Positions 1 to 9,528 of a stretch of DNA of 64,000 nt are shown piece by piece. Each line of letters opens with the position of its first letter. The first letter of the stretch is position 1. The translations under genes were made by a program, and so were the position numbers. The notes beneath the pieces were generated by a model. The model made no database searches and was not told the origin of the DNA. It worked only from the letters and a program-made list of their open reading frames with translations. The DNA is taken from positions 3,894-67,893 of the forward strand of contig JARKOV010000172.1 in NCBI GenBank assembly GCA_029975965.1, in the 5' to 3' direction. Origin of the DNA: Anaerolinea sp. GTDB lineage: Bacteria; Chloroflexota; Anaerolineae; Anaerolineales; Anaerolineaceae.

Positions 1-109
1 ACGCAACTGAGCCTGTTCTAGGCCCGGCACCGCGTTCATAACGAAAACCGACCCATTGTTTCTAGAAGATAAGGCGAGCAACGCCTGAAACGTTGTCTCT
101 TTAACCGGC
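1..109. other. Left edge, upstream of the ABC exporter operon
   Basis: No complete gene is visible. Frame 1 of the + strand reads six sense codons and then TAG at 19-21, which could be the tail of a gene lying to the left, but nothing in the window can confirm this. The remaining bases lead to the TTG start at 110 and show no convincing promoter. Confidence 0.3.
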
Positions 110-1855
110 TTGAAAATACCGCTCAAAGCTTATTGGGATTTATTGGCCCGCCATATCCGCCCGCAGCGCTGGCGGTTTATCGCGCTGTGTGCCTTGCTCT
201 TGCTGAGCATCGGCTTGCAGGTGATCAACCCGCAAATCATCGGTCGCTTCATCGACGACGCCCTGGCGGGCGAAGCGTTGGAGAAGCTGGCTGTATCGGC
301 GGGTTTCTTCCTCGGCATCGCCCTGCTGCTCCAGGCAGTTCTGGTGGGGGTGACCTACCTGGGTGAGTCGGTGGCGTGGACGGCAACCAACGCCTTGCGC
401 GCCGAGCTGGCTACCCACTGCCTGCGACTGGATTTAGGGTTTCACAACCAGCACACCCCCGGCGAGTTGATCGAGCGCATCGACGGCGACGTGTCGGAGA
501 TGGCGCTGTTTTTCTCGCAGTTCGTGGTGATGCTGGTCGGCAACCTGCTGCTGGTCATCGGCATCCTCGTGGCGCTGTTCATCCGCGATTGGCGGCTGGG
601 CCTGGCGTTCAGCCTCTTTGCTTCTATCGGGGTGGCGTTGCTGGTGCGGTATCGCGATATCGCGTTGCCCTATTGGAAAGCGCGCCGCCAGGCAGAAGCG
701 GACCTGTTCGGCTTCATCGAAGAACAGCTCACCGGTTTGGAGGACATCCGGTCGAACGGGGCCGAAGGCTTCGTGGCGCGCGAGCTGCACCGCCTGCAGG
801 CGAACATTTTCAAAAGCGACCGCATGGCGCACTGGAAAAACTGGCTGTTGGAGAACCTGATGGGCGGCATCCTCGCCCTGGGCAGCGCGCTGGCAATCGG
901 GATGGGCTACGCCCTTTTTGGCGGCGGTTTGATCACGGTGGGCACGGTCTACCTGGTGATCCGTTACATGGACCTGCTCGAGACGCCGATTCGCGCGCTG
1001 ACCCACGAGGTGCAGAGCTTCCAGACGATCGGCGCGTGCGTGGAACGCCTCACCGAGCTGCGCAAGCTGGCGCCGCAGGTGGTTGAGGGGCCGGGAGCCG
1101 ACCCTGGCGCGGGGGCGCTGCAGCTCTCCTTCGATCGCGTGACGTTTGCCTACGACAGCGACGAGCCGGTGCTGAGCGAGCTGTCGTTCAACCTGCAGCC
1201 GGGGGCTACCCTGGGGTTGCTTGGCCGAACCGGAAGCGGCAAGACCACGCTGGCGCGGCTGATCTTCCGGCTCTATGACCCGACCTCGGGGAAGATTCGC
1301 CTGAACGGTCGCGAGCTGAGCCAGATGCAGCTCGCCGAGCTGCGCAGCCGGGTGGCGCTGGTCACGCAGGACGTGCAGCTTTTCCGGGCCAGCCTGCGCG
1401 ACAACCTGACGTTCTTCGACCGCAGCATCGGCGATGGGCAGATCGAGGCGGTGATCGATGAGCTTGGGTTAACTGGCTGGTACCGCTCGCTGCCGCAAGG
1501 ATTGGACACGCAGCTCGAGTCGGGCGCGCGCAGCCTGTCGGCCGGCGAGGCGCAATTGCTGGCGCTGACGCGCGTCTTCATGCGCAACCCGGGGCTGGTG
1601 ATCCTCGACGAGCCTTCCTCGCGCCTGGACCCGGCGACCGAGCAGCACATCGAGCGCGCCATCGACCGCCTGTTGCGGGAGCGCTCGGCGATCATCATCG
1701 CCCACCGGCTGGGCACGGTGCACCGCGTGGACGAAATCCTGATCCTCGAAGACGGGCGGGCGACCGAATATGGCGCGCGCCGGGCGCTGGCAGCCGACCC
1801 GGCATCCCGTTTTTACAACCTGTTGCAGACGGGCCTCGAAGAGGTGCTGGCATGA
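110..1855 (+). CDS. ABC exporter half-transporter, canonical ATPase site
   Basis: This 581-residue protein is a fused membrane and ATPase half of a type IV (MsbA/multidrug-like) ABC exporter in the cytoplasmic membrane. Residues about 20-330 hold six membrane segments and 340-575 the nucleotide-binding domain. Walker [10 protein letters not shown] lies near residue 372, the signature is LSAGE near 476 and Walker B ends ILDEPSS near 500, with the catalytic Glu present and an H-loop IIIAHR. The start is TTG. The next half-transporter begins 4 bp before this stop (ATGA overlap), so the two probably form a heterodimer. The substrate is unknown; a lipid or glycolipid is plausible from the surface-glycan context. 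Confidence 0.9.
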   Translation: MKIPLKAYWDLLARHIRPQRWRFIALCALLLLSIGLQVINPQIIGRFIDDALAGEALEKLAVSAGFFLGIALLLQAVLVGVTYLGESVAWTATNALRAELATHCLRLDLGFHNQHTPGELIERIDGDVSEMALFFSQFVVMLVGNLLLVIGILVALFIRDWRLGLAFSLFASIGVALLVRYRDIALPYWKARRQAEADLFGFIEEQLTGLEDIRSNGAEGFVARELHRLQANIFKSDRMAHWKNWLLENLMGGILALGSALAIGMGYALFGGGLITVGTVYLVIRYMDLLETPIRALTHEVQSFQTIGACVERLTELRKLAPQVVEGPGADPGAGALQLSFDRVTFAYDSDEPVLSELSFNLQPGATLGLLGRTGSGKTTLARLIFRLYDPTSGKIRLNGRELSQMQLAELRSRVALVTQDVQLFRASLRDNLTFFDRSIGDGQIEAVIDELGLTGWYRSLPQGLDTQLESGARSLSAGEAQLLALTRVFMRNPGLVILDEPSSRLDPATEQHIERAIDRLLRERSAIIIAHRLGTVHRVDEILILEDGRATEYGARRALAADPASRFYNLLQTGLEEVLA

Positions 1856-3690
1856 GCGCCATGGACGAGACCCTGCACACCGAGCGTGGCACCGGCGGCC
1901 TGGCGGCCTGGCAGGTGATCCTGCGCATGCTGCGCTTCCGTTTCAGGTTATGGGTGATCGATTTCTTCTCGGTGGTGTCCACCCGCCTTGCCTGGCAGAT
2001 CCTGCCGGGGCTGTGGCTGAAGGTCTTCTTCGACCTGCTGACCGGCGAATCGCGGGCGGGATATACCATCTGGACGGTGCTGGCGCTGGTCGTCGCGGCT
2101 TACCTGGGGCGCGTGCTCGGCTCATACGGCTTTTACTACGCGGATGTGCCGATCTTCTCGGAGATCGCGCTGTTGCTGCGCAAGAACCTGATGCGCTACA
2201 TCCTGCGCCGCCCGGGGGCTTCGCCGCTGCCCGATTCGCCGGGCGAGGCGGTCAGCCGCTTCCGCAACGATGTGATCGAGATTCCGCTGTTTGTGATCTG
2301 GATCAACGACATCCTCACCGGGGTGCTGGTGGTGCTGACAGCGGTGATCATCTTGCTGCGCATTGACGTGCTGATCACGGTGGTCGCGTTCGTCCCGCTG
2401 GTGGTGGTTGGTTTCATCGCATCGGCGGCGTCCAGTCGCATCGAGCGCTACCGGCGCGCCAGCCGGCAGGCGACTGGCGCGGTGACCGGGTTCATCGGCG
2501 AGTTCTTCGGCGCGGTCCAGGCGGTCAAGGTGGCAGACGCCGAGAAGAACGTGATCCGCCATTTCGAGAGCCTCAACGAGGAGCGGCGCAAGCTGACGCT
2601 GCGCGAGCGCCTGTTCGACACGATCCTCGAGTCGATCTGGCGCAACATGTCGAACCTGGGCACCGGCCTGGTGCTGATCCTGGCGGGACAGTCAATGCGC
2701 AGCGGATCGCTGACGGTGGGCGATTTCTCGTTGTTCGTGTACATGCTGCAAAGCGTGGGCGACCTTTCGACTTTCGGGGGCATGCTGGTGGCGCGCTACA
2801 AACAGTTGACTGTTTCGGTGGAGAGGATGTATCGCCTGATGCAAGGCGCGCCGAAGGAAGCCCTGGTGGAGATTAGCCCGATTAATTTGAACGGACCTCT
2901 GCCGGAGGTGAGCCTTCCTGCGGCTCAGCCTGGGGACCGGCTGGAGCGGTTGGAAGTGCGCGACTTGAGCTTCCACTATCCGGGCTCCGATCATGGAATT
3001 CAGAATGTGAGCCTGCAACTGGAGCGCGGGACTCTCACGGTGGTAACCGGGCGGGTTGGCTCCGGAAAGACGACCCTGCTGCGCGTTTTGACCGGTCTGC
3101 TGCCCAAGGACGGCGGGGAGGTGCGCTGGAACGGGGCGCTGGTGCAGGATGCGGCGACTTTCTTTGTTCCGCCGCGCTGCGCGTACACCGCGCAGGTGCC
3201 GCGCCTGTTCAGCAACACGCTGCGCAACAACATCTTGCTGGGGCTGCACAAAACCGATGCCGAGATCCTGGAGGCAATGCGCCTGGCGGTGCTGGAAAAG
3301 GACCTGGCGGAGATGGATGGCGGGCTGGATACGGTGGTGGGGCCGCGCGGGGTGCGCCTTTCGGGTGGGCAGGCACAGCGCACGGCCGCGGCGCGCATGC
3401 TGGTGCGCAAGGCTTCGCTGCTGGTGTTCGACGATCTATCCAGCGCGTTGGACGTGGAAACCGAGCGCCTGCTGTGGGAGCGCCTGTTTGAGCAGCGTGA
3501 CGCCACCTGCCTGGTGGTCTCGCACCGCCGCCCGGTGCTGCGCCGCGCCGACCAGATTCTGGTGATGGCGGAGGGGCGCGTGGCGGCGCAGGGCAAGCTG
3601 GACGAGTTGCTCGAGCGCAGCGAGGAGATGCGCAATTTGTGGGCGAGTTATGAGAAGAACCCTGCGGAGACCCCTCCCAACCTCCCCTGA
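1852..3690 (+). CDS. ABC exporter half-transporter, degenerate ATPase site
   Basis: The 612-residue partner of the upstream gene has an N-terminal six-helix domain and an ATPase domain with Walker [10 protein letters not shown] near residue 402 and a canonical LSGGQ near 505. Walker B ends VFDDLSS, so the catalytic Glu is replaced by Asp. Heterodimeric exporters commonly pair one canonical and one degenerate site, which fits this pair. The last residues (TPPNLP) and the TGA stop at 3688-3690 are encoded by the first unit of a palindromic repeat array, so the original C-terminus was probably altered by the repeat. Substrate unknown. Confidence 0.9.
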   Translation: MSAMDETLHTERGTGGLAAWQVILRMLRFRFRLWVIDFFSVVSTRLAWQILPGLWLKVFFDLLTGESRAGYTIWTVLALVVAAYLGRVLGSYGFYYADVPIFSEIALLLRKNLMRYILRRPGASPLPDSPGEAVSRFRNDVIEIPLFVIWINDILTGVLVVLTAVIILLRIDVLITVVAFVPLVVVGFIASAASSRIERYRRASRQATGAVTGFIGEFFGAVQAVKVADAEKNVIRHFESLNEERRKLTLRERLFDTILESIWRNMSNLGTGLVLILAGQSMRSGSLTVGDFSLFVYMLQSVGDLSTFGGMLVARYKQLTVSVERMYRLMQGAPKEALVEISPINLNGPLPEVSLPAAQPGDRLERLEVRDLSFHYPGSDHGIQNVSLQLERGTLTVVTGRVGSGKTTLLRVLTGLLPKDGGEVRWNGALVQDAATFFVPPRCAYTAQVPRLFSNTLRNNILLGLHKTDAEILEAMRLAVLEKDLAEMDGGLDTVVGPRGVRLSGGQAQRTAAARMLVRKASLLVFDDLSSALDVETERLLWERLFEQRDATCLVVSHRRPVLRRADQILVMAEGRVAAQGKLDELLERSEEMRNLWASYEKNPAETPPNLP

Positions 3691-3838
3691 AGGGGAGGAG
3701 AAGGACCTCTCCCGACCTCCCCTGAAGGGGAGGAGAAAGACCCCTCCCAACCTCCCCTGAAGGGGAGGAGAAAGACCCCTCCCGACCTCCCCTGAAGGGG
3801 AGGAGATGGACCTCTCTGGGTCTACAATGAAGGGGGGA
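3669..3838 (+). repeat. Five-unit 35-bp palindromic repeat array A
   Basis: Units start at 3669, 3704, 3739, 3774 and 3809, exactly 35 bp apart. A full unit has a leader GACCYCTCCCRA followed by the hairpin core CCTCCCCTGAAGGGGAGG and a short GAGAAR tail. The fifth unit is degenerate: its C-rich arm is replaced by a GGTCTRC-like stretch. There are no unique spacers, so this is not CRISPR. The first unit lies in frame in the end of the ABC transporter gene and gives it its stop codon. The hairpins could also act as transcription terminators or mRNA stabilisers. Confidence 0.9.
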
Positions 3839-3855
3839 GACGCTCATGAAATTCG

Positions 3856-3885
3856 TTACGCATTTTTCGGCAAGTTGGGTAAAAT
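3856..3885 (+). promoter_or_regulatory. Possible promoter before sugar dehydrogenase
   Basis: TTACGC (3856-3861) and TAAAAT (3880-3885) are separated by 18 bp, ahead of the GTG start at 3922. The match is only moderate. The site lies just after repeat array A, which may terminate the upstream transcript. Confidence 0.35.
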
Positions 3886-3921
3886 TCAGGGATTGAACAA
3901 TCAAAATCAGACCGAGGGAAT

Positions 3922-5247
3922 GTGGACAGCCAAAAAGAGCAATTAATCAACAAACTCGAAACACGCACGGCGACGATGGCGGTGCTGGGCCTGGGATATG
4001 TGGGCCTGCCGCTGGCGGTGGTGTTCGCCGAGGCGGGTTTCAAGGTGGTGGGGGTCGATCCGGTGCAGGAAAAGGTGGAGATGGTCAACCGGGGAGAGAG
4101 CTACGTGCTGGACGTGCCCGCAGAAACGTTGAAACAGCAGGTGGCGGCCGGCCGGCTTTCGGCCACGACCGATTTTGCCGCCTGCCGCGCCGCCGATGCG
4201 GTGTCGATCTGCGTGCCCACTCCCCTGCGCAAGACCGGCGACCCAGACCTCTCCTTTATCGTCTCGGCGACCGAGGGATTGGCTCTCTACATCCATCCCG
4301 GGATGGTGGTGGTGCTCGAGTCGTCCACCTACCCCGGCACGACGCGCGAGATGGTGCTGCCGTTGCTGACCGGCAGCTCGGGGCTGACACCGGGCAAAGA
4401 CCTGTTTATCGCCTTCTCGCCGGAGCGGGTCGACCCAGGGCGCACCGACTGGACGACCAAGAACACGCCCAAGGTGGTGGGCGGGATCACCGAGGACTGC
4501 TCGGACGTGGCGGCGGCCTGGTATGCACAGGCGCTGGACACGGTGGTGCGGGTCTCCTCAGCCGAGGTGGCCGAGATGGCCAAGCTGCTCGAGAACACCT
4601 TCCGCATGATCAACCTGGGGTTGGTCAATGAGCTGGCGATCATGTGCGACCGGCTGGGGGTGGACGTGTGGGAAGTGATCGACGCGGCGGCGACCAAGCC
4701 GTTTGGGTTCATGAAATTTACCCCTGGGCCGGGCATCGGCGGGCACTGCATCCCGATCGACCCGCTGTACCTGTCGTGGAAGATGAAATCGCTCAATTAC
4801 ACGGCGCGCTTCATCGAGCTGGCCTCCGAGATCAACACCAACATGCCCCGCTTCGCGGTTGGCAAGGTGCAGGATGCGCTCAACGAGCGCGGCAAGCCGG
4901 TCAAGAACAGCCGCGTGCTGGTGCTGGGGGTGGCCTACAAGCCAGACGTGGACGACATTCGCGAGAGTCCGGCGCTGGACGTGATCCACCTGCTGCAAGC
5001 CAAGGGCGCGTGGGTGCGCTACCATGACCCATATATTCCTCGTTTCAGGCACGAAGACTGGTCGATGGAATCGGTGGCTGGCGACCGCCTGATGGACGAG
5101 GTGCGCGCCGCCGACGCAGTGGTGATCGTCACCAACCACAAGGCGTATGATTACGCAGCGATCCTGGAATCGGCCGGCCTGGTCGTGGACACGCGCAACG
5201 CGCTGGGGGCGGCCGGCAAGCACTCTCCGAAAGTGGTGAGGCTGTAA
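3922..5247 (+). CDS. UDP-HexNAc 6-dehydrogenase (WbpA/WecC-like)
   Basis: This 441-residue NAD-dependent nucleotide-sugar dehydrogenase should oxidise C6 of a UDP-hexose or UDP-N-acetylhexosamine to the uronic acid in two steps in the cytoplasm. The Rossmann motif GLGYVG is near residue 23. The motif PGPGIGGHCIPIDP carries the catalytic Cys at residue 276, and that motif together with the following YLSWK resembles WbpA/WecC more than UDP-glucose dehydrogenase. The start is GTG with GAGGG close upstream; the ATG two bases earlier is out of frame and quickly terminates. The stop overlaps the epimerase start by one base. Exact substrate not determined. Confidence 0.88.
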   Translation: MDSQKEQLINKLETRTATMAVLGLGYVGLPLAVVFAEAGFKVVGVDPVQEKVEMVNRGESYVLDVPAETLKQQVAAGRLSATTDFAACRAADAVSICVPTPLRKTGDPDLSFIVSATEGLALYIHPGMVVVLESSTYPGTTREMVLPLLTGSSGLTPGKDLFIAFSPERVDPGRTDWTTKNTPKVVGGITEDCSDVAAAWYAQALDTVVRVSSAEVAEMAKLLENTFRMINLGLVNELAIMCDRLGVDVWEVIDAAATKPFGFMKFTPGPGIGGHCIPIDPLYLSWKMKSLNYTARFIELASEINTNMPRFAVGKVQDALNERGKPVKNSRVLVLGVAYKPDVDDIRESPALDVIHLLQAKGAWVRYHDPYIPRFRHEDWSMESVAGDRLMDEVRAADAVVIVTNHKAYDYAAILESAGLVVDTRNALGAAGKHSPKVVRL

Positions 5248-6224
5248 TGGCGCGCTACCTGGTCACCGGCGCGGCCGGTTTCATCGCTTCGCGGGTGTGC
5301 GAGCTGCTGCTCGCCGAGGGTCACGAGGTGGCGGGGGTCGACAACCTGTGCGACGCCTACGATGTGCGCCTGAAGCATTACCGCCTCAAGCGGCTGCTGG
5401 AGCGACCCGGTTTCACCTTCAACGCGCTGGACATCGCCGACCGTGGCGCGGTGGACGCGATTTTTAGCGCGGGCGAGAGCTTTGCCGGGGTGATCAACCT
5501 GGCGGCGCGGGCCGGGGTGCGCGCATCGGTGGAGAACCCCTGGGTGTTCGTCAACACCAACCTGACCGGCACACTCAACCTGCTGGAGGCGTGCCGCCGA
5601 CACGCGGTGAGCAAGTTCATCCTGGCGTCCACCTCCAGTATTTACGGCAACGATGCTCCGTTGCCGACGCCGGAGACGGCCTCCAGTGATCACCCCTTGC
5701 AGCCCTATTCGGCCAGCAAAAAGGGCGCCGAGGCGATGTGCCACGCGTACCACTTTCTGTACGGCGTTGACGTGACGATCTTCCGCTATTTCACCGTCTA
5801 CGGGCCTGCCGGGCGACCGGACATGGTCATGTTCCGCTTTACCCAGTGGATCAAAGAGGGCCGGCCGGTGCGCCTGAACGGCGACGGCAGCCAGACGCGC
5901 GGCTTCACCTACGTGGACGATATCGCGCGCGGGACGATCGCCGGTTTGACGCCACTCGGCTACGAGATCATCAACCTGGGCGGGCACGAGGTGATCTCGA
6001 TGAACGAGATGATCGCCCGCCTCGAAGCGCTGCTGGGCGAGAAAGCGCGGATCGAATATTTGCCGGCGCACAAAGCCGATATGCTCGCCAACCAGGCCGA
6101 TATCAGCAAGGCGCGCCGCCTGCTGAGTTGGGAGCCACAAGTGAACCTGGAAGAAGGGATGAAGCGCCTGGTTGACTGGTACCTGGCCGAGCGCTCCTGG
6201 GCCAGCCAGGTGGTCACCGCATGA
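5247..6224 (+). CDS. UDP-sugar 4-epimerase/dehydratase (UDP-GlcA 4-epimerase-like)
   Basis: A 325-residue extended short-chain dehydrogenase/reductase. The N-terminal NAD motif reads GAAGFIA, so the usual third Gly is Ala. The active-site Tyr and Lys are in YSASK near residue 154, preceded by a STSSIYG segment. The overall pattern (ARAGVRxSxExP, FRYFTVYGPxGRPDM) is that of UDP-glucuronate 4-epimerases. It follows the dehydrogenase directly, so the two probably make and then epimerise a UDP-uronic acid. It could instead act on the N-acetylated substrate; homology alone does not decide. Confidence 0.85.
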   Translation: MARYLVTGAAGFIASRVCELLLAEGHEVAGVDNLCDAYDVRLKHYRLKRLLERPGFTFNALDIADRGAVDAIFSAGESFAGVINLAARAGVRASVENPWVFVNTNLTGTLNLLEACRRHAVSKFILASTSSIYGNDAPLPTPETASSDHPLQPYSASKKGAEAMCHAYHFLYGVDVTIFRYFTVYGPAGRPDMVMFRFTQWIKEGRPVRLNGDGSQTRGFTYVDDIARGTIAGLTPLGYEIINLGGHEVISMNEMIARLEALLGEKARIEYLPAHKADMLANQADISKARRLLSWEPQVNLEEGMKRLVDWYLAERSWASQVVTA

Positions 6225-7627
6225 CTTCTTGGATCGACCGGGCGCGCGCCTTCACCGGCGACCGCCTGTTGCGCCGGGTGGTGCGCAACTCGACCTACCT
6301 GTTCCTGAGCAACGTCATCGCGGCCGTTTTGGGCATCGTCACCGCCAACCTGTTGGGCGTGGCGGTGTTCGGCGTGCTGGGCATCATCACCGGCTTCGTG
6401 ACCAACGTCAACCGCCTGCTCTCCTTCCGCATGAATGATGTGGTGGTGCGCTACATGGGCGAGGCGCTGGCGAAGAAAGAGAAAGAGCGCGCCGCAGCGG
6501 TGGTCAAGGCGGCGGGGTTGGCCGAAGCGCTGACCTCGCTGGCGGCGTTTGGCGTGCTGGCGGCGCTGGCCCCCCTGGGCGCGCGTTACTTTGCCAAAGA
6601 GGCCCAACTGGCGCCGCTCTTCTTGCTGTACGGCCTGTCGATCCTGGCCAATTTGAACAATGAGACGGCCACCGGCGTGCTGCAGGTGACCGGGCATTTT
6701 CGCACCCAGGCGTTGATCAACCTGGCGCAGAGCGTGCTGGTAGCCGGGTTGATCGTGCGCGCTGCCTTGCAAGGCGGCGGCCTGCTCGACGTGCTGTGGG
6801 CTTACTTGCTTGGCAAGGTGATCCTGGGGGCCGGGCCGGTGGTCGCCGCGCTGTACTGGATGCCGCGCGCAGTGCAGCCGGGTTGGTGGCGGGCGCGGTT
6901 TGCGCTGCTCCCGCCGTGGCGCGAGCTGGCGCGCTTTGCCCTTTCGACCAACTTCAGCGCGACGATTAACCTGGTGGCGCGCGACAGCGAGGTGCCCTGG
7001 GTGGGCCTGTTCTTTGGGCCGGTGGTGGCGGGCTATTACAAGACCGCCTTGCAGTTGATCAACCTGGTGGTGATGCCGGTCAATCCATTTATCAGCACGA
7101 CCTTCCCCGAGATCACCCGCGCGGTGGCGGAGAAGGCCTGGCAGCGCCTGGGCAACCTGTTGCGGCGGGTGAGCCTGATCGCGGGGGGATGGACGGCGGC
7201 TGTGGCGGCAGGGCTGCTCCTGGTTGGCCGGTCGCTGCTTTTCTCGGAGTGGCAGGCTTTTGGGCGCACCTTCCACATCTACGACAGCCAGTACCTGCCG
7301 GCATTCCCGGTGTTGATGCTGTTGATGATCGGCTACGGGGTGGCGAACACGCTCTTCTGGAGCCGCCCGCTGCTGCTCTCGCTTGGGCTGGCAGATTACG
7401 CCTTGAAGGTCAGTTTCTGGTCGATGCTGGGCAAGGTGGCGCTGGCGGTTTTGCTGTTGCCGGGCGCCGGTTACCTGGCGGAGGCGGTTTTCCTGACGCT
7501 GTATTTCACCGTCTCGGTCGGGTTGATGGTCTGGCGCGGCTTGCGGGAGGTGGAAAAGGAGAGCGCCACGGATGATCAAGCCGGCCAGGCTGCCATGTTA
7601 AACCAGGGCGGCGAAAGCAAAGGGTAA
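6221..7627 (+). CDS. Wzx-like polysaccharide flippase (MOP superfamily)
   Basis: This 468-residue, very hydrophobic protein has about 12-14 predicted membrane helices and the early VVRNSTYLFLSNV segment typical of oligosaccharide flippases of the multidrug/oligosaccharidyl-lipid/polysaccharide superfamily. Such proteins move undecaprenyl-linked oligosaccharides across the cytoplasmic membrane. It starts with an ATGA overlap with the epimerase. No clear Wzy polymerase or Wzz regulator is recognisable nearby, although one of the following multipass proteins could fill the polymerase role. The charged C-terminal tail is cytoplasmic-like. Confidence 0.85.
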   Translation: MTSWIDRARAFTGDRLLRRVVRNSTYLFLSNVIAAVLGIVTANLLGVAVFGVLGIITGFVTNVNRLLSFRMNDVVVRYMGEALAKKEKERAAAVVKAAGLAEALTSLAAFGVLAALAPLGARYFAKEAQLAPLFLLYGLSILANLNNETATGVLQVTGHFRTQALINLAQSVLVAGLIVRAALQGGGLLDVLWAYLLGKVILGAGPVVAALYWMPRAVQPGWWRARFALLPPWRELARFALSTNFSATINLVARDSEVPWVGLFFGPVVAGYYKTALQLINLVVMPVNPFISTTFPEITRAVAEKAWQRLGNLLRRVSLIAGGWTAAVAAGLLLVGRSLLFSEWQAFGRTFHIYDSQYLPAFPVLMLLMIGYGVANTLFWSRPLLLSLGLADYALKVSFWSMLGKVALAVLLLPGAGYLAEAVFLTLYFTVSVGLMVWRGLREVEKESATDDQAGQAAMLNQGGESKG

Positions 7628-7636
7628 AATTACGAC

Positions 7637-8416
7637 GTGACGCGCATCCTGTCTTTCAACCTGCGCACCGCCGAGGCAAACGATGGCGCTCACGCCTGGA
7701 GCGAGCGGCGCGGCCTGGCTTTCGAGCGCATCCGGGCGATTGGACCGGACCTGCTTGGATTGCAGGAGGTGCACGACCAGCAGCAGTCTGCCGATGTGCG
7801 GGCGGAACTGGTCGATTACGATTTCTACGGCGTGCGGCGCGGCGGCAGCGGAGGCGCCCCGCTGGAAATGACCCCGGCGCTGGTGCGGCGCGAAGCCTTC
7901 GAGGTGCTCGACGCGCGGATCTTTTGGCTCAGCCGCACCCCAGACGTGCCGGGCAGTTCGAGTTGGGGCGCGGCCTACGTGCGCACCGCGGTGCAGTTGC
8001 ACTTGCGCGAGCGCTCCAGCGCCAACGAGCTGATCTGGATCAACACGCATTTCGATTACCTGCCCCTGGCAGTGCTGGAGATGGCCAGGATGCTGCGCGG
8101 GGTGGTGGATGCGTTGCCCGGGCACATTCCGCTGGTCTTGACCGGCGACTTCAACGCCGGCAAGCGCAGCCAGGCGTTCCGCACGCTGACCGGGGCGACC
8201 GGCGCGCGCCGTCTGCGCGATGCGCTGCGCCTGGCGAAGCGCGTGGATGGTGGCGAAGGCACCTTCCACGCCTTCGGTAAGCTCCCGCGCCCCCAGGCGA
8301 TCGATTGGATCCTGGTTTCAGAGGGGCTGCGGGTGGTCGAGGCCGGGATCGACCGCACCAGCCGCGGCGGGCTCTTCCCTTCGGATCATTTCCCGGTGTG
8401 GGTGGTGCTGGCATGA
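7637..8416 (+). CDS. Endonuclease/exonuclease/phosphatase family protein
   Basis: A 259-residue EEP-fold hydrolase (DNase I / sphingomyelinase / inositol phosphatase superfamily). The catalytic signatures are LSFNLRT at the N-terminus, LQEV with Glu44, the GDFN motif near residue 171 and SDHFP near residue 250. Members cleave phosphodiester or phosphomonoester bonds with divalent metal. There is no signal peptide, so it is probably cytoplasmic. The start is GTG. It sits inside the glycan operon and its stop overlaps the next GT4 start, so a phospholipid or glycan-phosphate substrate is more likely than DNA, but this is only inferred. Confidence 0.8.
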   Translation: MTRILSFNLRTAEANDGAHAWSERRGLAFERIRAIGPDLLGLQEVHDQQQSADVRAELVDYDFYGVRRGGSGGAPLEMTPALVRREAFEVLDARIFWLSRTPDVPGSSSWGAAYVRTAVQLHLRERSSANELIWINTHFDYLPLAVLEMARMLRGVVDALPGHIPLVLTGDFNAGKRSQAFRTLTGATGARRLRDALRLAKRVDGGEGTFHAFGKLPRPQAIDWILVSEGLRVVEAGIDRTSRGGLFPSDHFPVWVVLA

Positions 8417-9528
8417 AAATCGCGGCGATTGCCACCGCCCAGGTACCTTCCACGACGGCCAACTCGATCCAGGTGATGAAGGTGTGCGGCGCCCTGGCTA
8501 CGCTGGGCCACACAGTGCGGCTGATGCTGCCGGGAAACGGCGCGGCAGGTTGGGAGGAGCTGGCCGAGCTGTACGGCTTGGGCCAGCCGTTCCAGATCGA
8601 GTGGCTGGCGGCCGATCCGCGTTGGAAGCGCGTCGATTTCGCCTGGAAAGCGGTGCAAGGGGCGCGAGCCTGGAAAGCCGGGTTGGTTTATACCTGGACG
8701 ATCCAGGCGGCGGTGTTCGCCCTGCTCGGCGGCAGGCCGGCGCTCTACGAGGCCCACGATCTGCCCACGGGTCGCTTTGGCCCGACCTGGATGAGCCTCT
8801 TCCTGCGCCTGCCGGGCAAGAAGCGCCTGGCGATGATCACCCGCGCGCTGCAGGCGGCGCTGGAGCGCCGTTTTGGGCGGTTGTTGCCGCCGGAACAAAT
8901 GGTGATCGCGCCCAACGGACTCGACCTGGAGCGATACCTGGGGCTCCCGGCTCCCAGCAAGGCGCGGCGCTGGCTCAACCTGCCGGAAGGCCTGACCGTG
9001 GGCTGCACCGGGCACCTCTATGCCGGGCGCGGGGGTGATCTGTTCCTGGGGCTGGCGCGGCGCTTCCCGGAGCTGCAGTTCGTCTGGGTGGGCGGGCGAC
9101 CGGAGGACGTGGAGGCTTACCGCGCCAGGGCGGCTGGGCTGAGCAACACGATCTTCAGCGGTTTCATCCCCAACGCGCAACTGCCGCTGTACCAGGCGGC
9201 TGCCGACATCCTGCTCATGCCGTACGGCAGCCGCATCGAGGGCAGCAGCGGCGGAAATTCAGCAGAGATCTGCAGCCCGATGAAGCTGTTCGATTACCTG
9301 GGCGCAGGGCGGGCGATCCTTTCCAGCGACCTGCCGGTGATCCGCGAAGTGCTTGACGAGCGCAGCGCCCTGTTCGCGGCGCCTGACGATGTGACGTCTT
9401 GGGCCGCGGCGCTGGGGCGCGTCGCGGGAGACAGCGAGCTGCGTGAGCGCCTTTCGACACGGGCGCGAGAGCTGGCGGTACAATACACCTGGATCGAGCG
9501 GGAGCGACGTTGCCTGGAGGGACTGTGA
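8413..9528 (+). CDS. Glycosyltransferase family 4
   Basis: This 371-residue GT-B fold transferase is probably a retaining enzyme that uses a nucleotide-sugar donor on the cytoplasmic side. The C-terminal half has the GT4 pattern, with CTGHLYAGRG near residue 200 and a donor-binding stretch around EICSPMKLFDYLGAGRAIL. The ATG at 8413, in ATGA overlap with the upstream gene, is preferred to an upstream in-frame ATG at 8305 that would run deep inside the previous gene. The next gene begins in a GTGA overlap at 9525. Sugar and linkage are unknown. Confidence 0.85.
   Translation: MKIAAIATAQVPSTTANSIQVMKVCGALATLGHTVRLMLPGNGAAGWEELAELYGLGQPFQIEWLAADPRWKRVDFAWKAVQGARAWKAGLVYTWTIQAAVFALLGGRPALYEAHDLPTGRFGPTWMSLFLRLPGKKRLAMITRALQAALERRFGRLLPPEQMVIAPNGLDLERYLGLPAPSKARRWLNLPEGLTVGCTGHLYAGRGGDLFLGLARRFPELQFVWVGGRPEDVEAYRARAAGLSNTIFSGFIPNAQLPLYQAAADILLMPYGSRIEGSSGGNSAEICSPMKLFDYLGAGRAILSSDLPVIREVLDERSALFAAPDDVTSWAAALGRVAGDSELRERLSTRARELAVQYTWIERERRCLEGL

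Noticed and set aside
3669..3838. CRISPR array
   Set aside because: The 35-bp periodicity is regular but the repeats are head-to-tail with no unique spacers, and there are no cas genes.
5247..6224. GDP-mannose 4,6-dehydratase (gmd) partner for fucose synthase
   Set aside because: The motifs fit UDP-uronate/UDP-hexose epimerases better, and the gene is coupled to a UDP-sugar dehydrogenase rather than to fcl.
5960..7579. 539-codon minus-strand open frame opposite the epimerase and flippase
   Set aside because: It is an open antisense frame caused by high GC. Its Arg/Gln/His-rich translation shows no domain, while the + strand has clear protein families.
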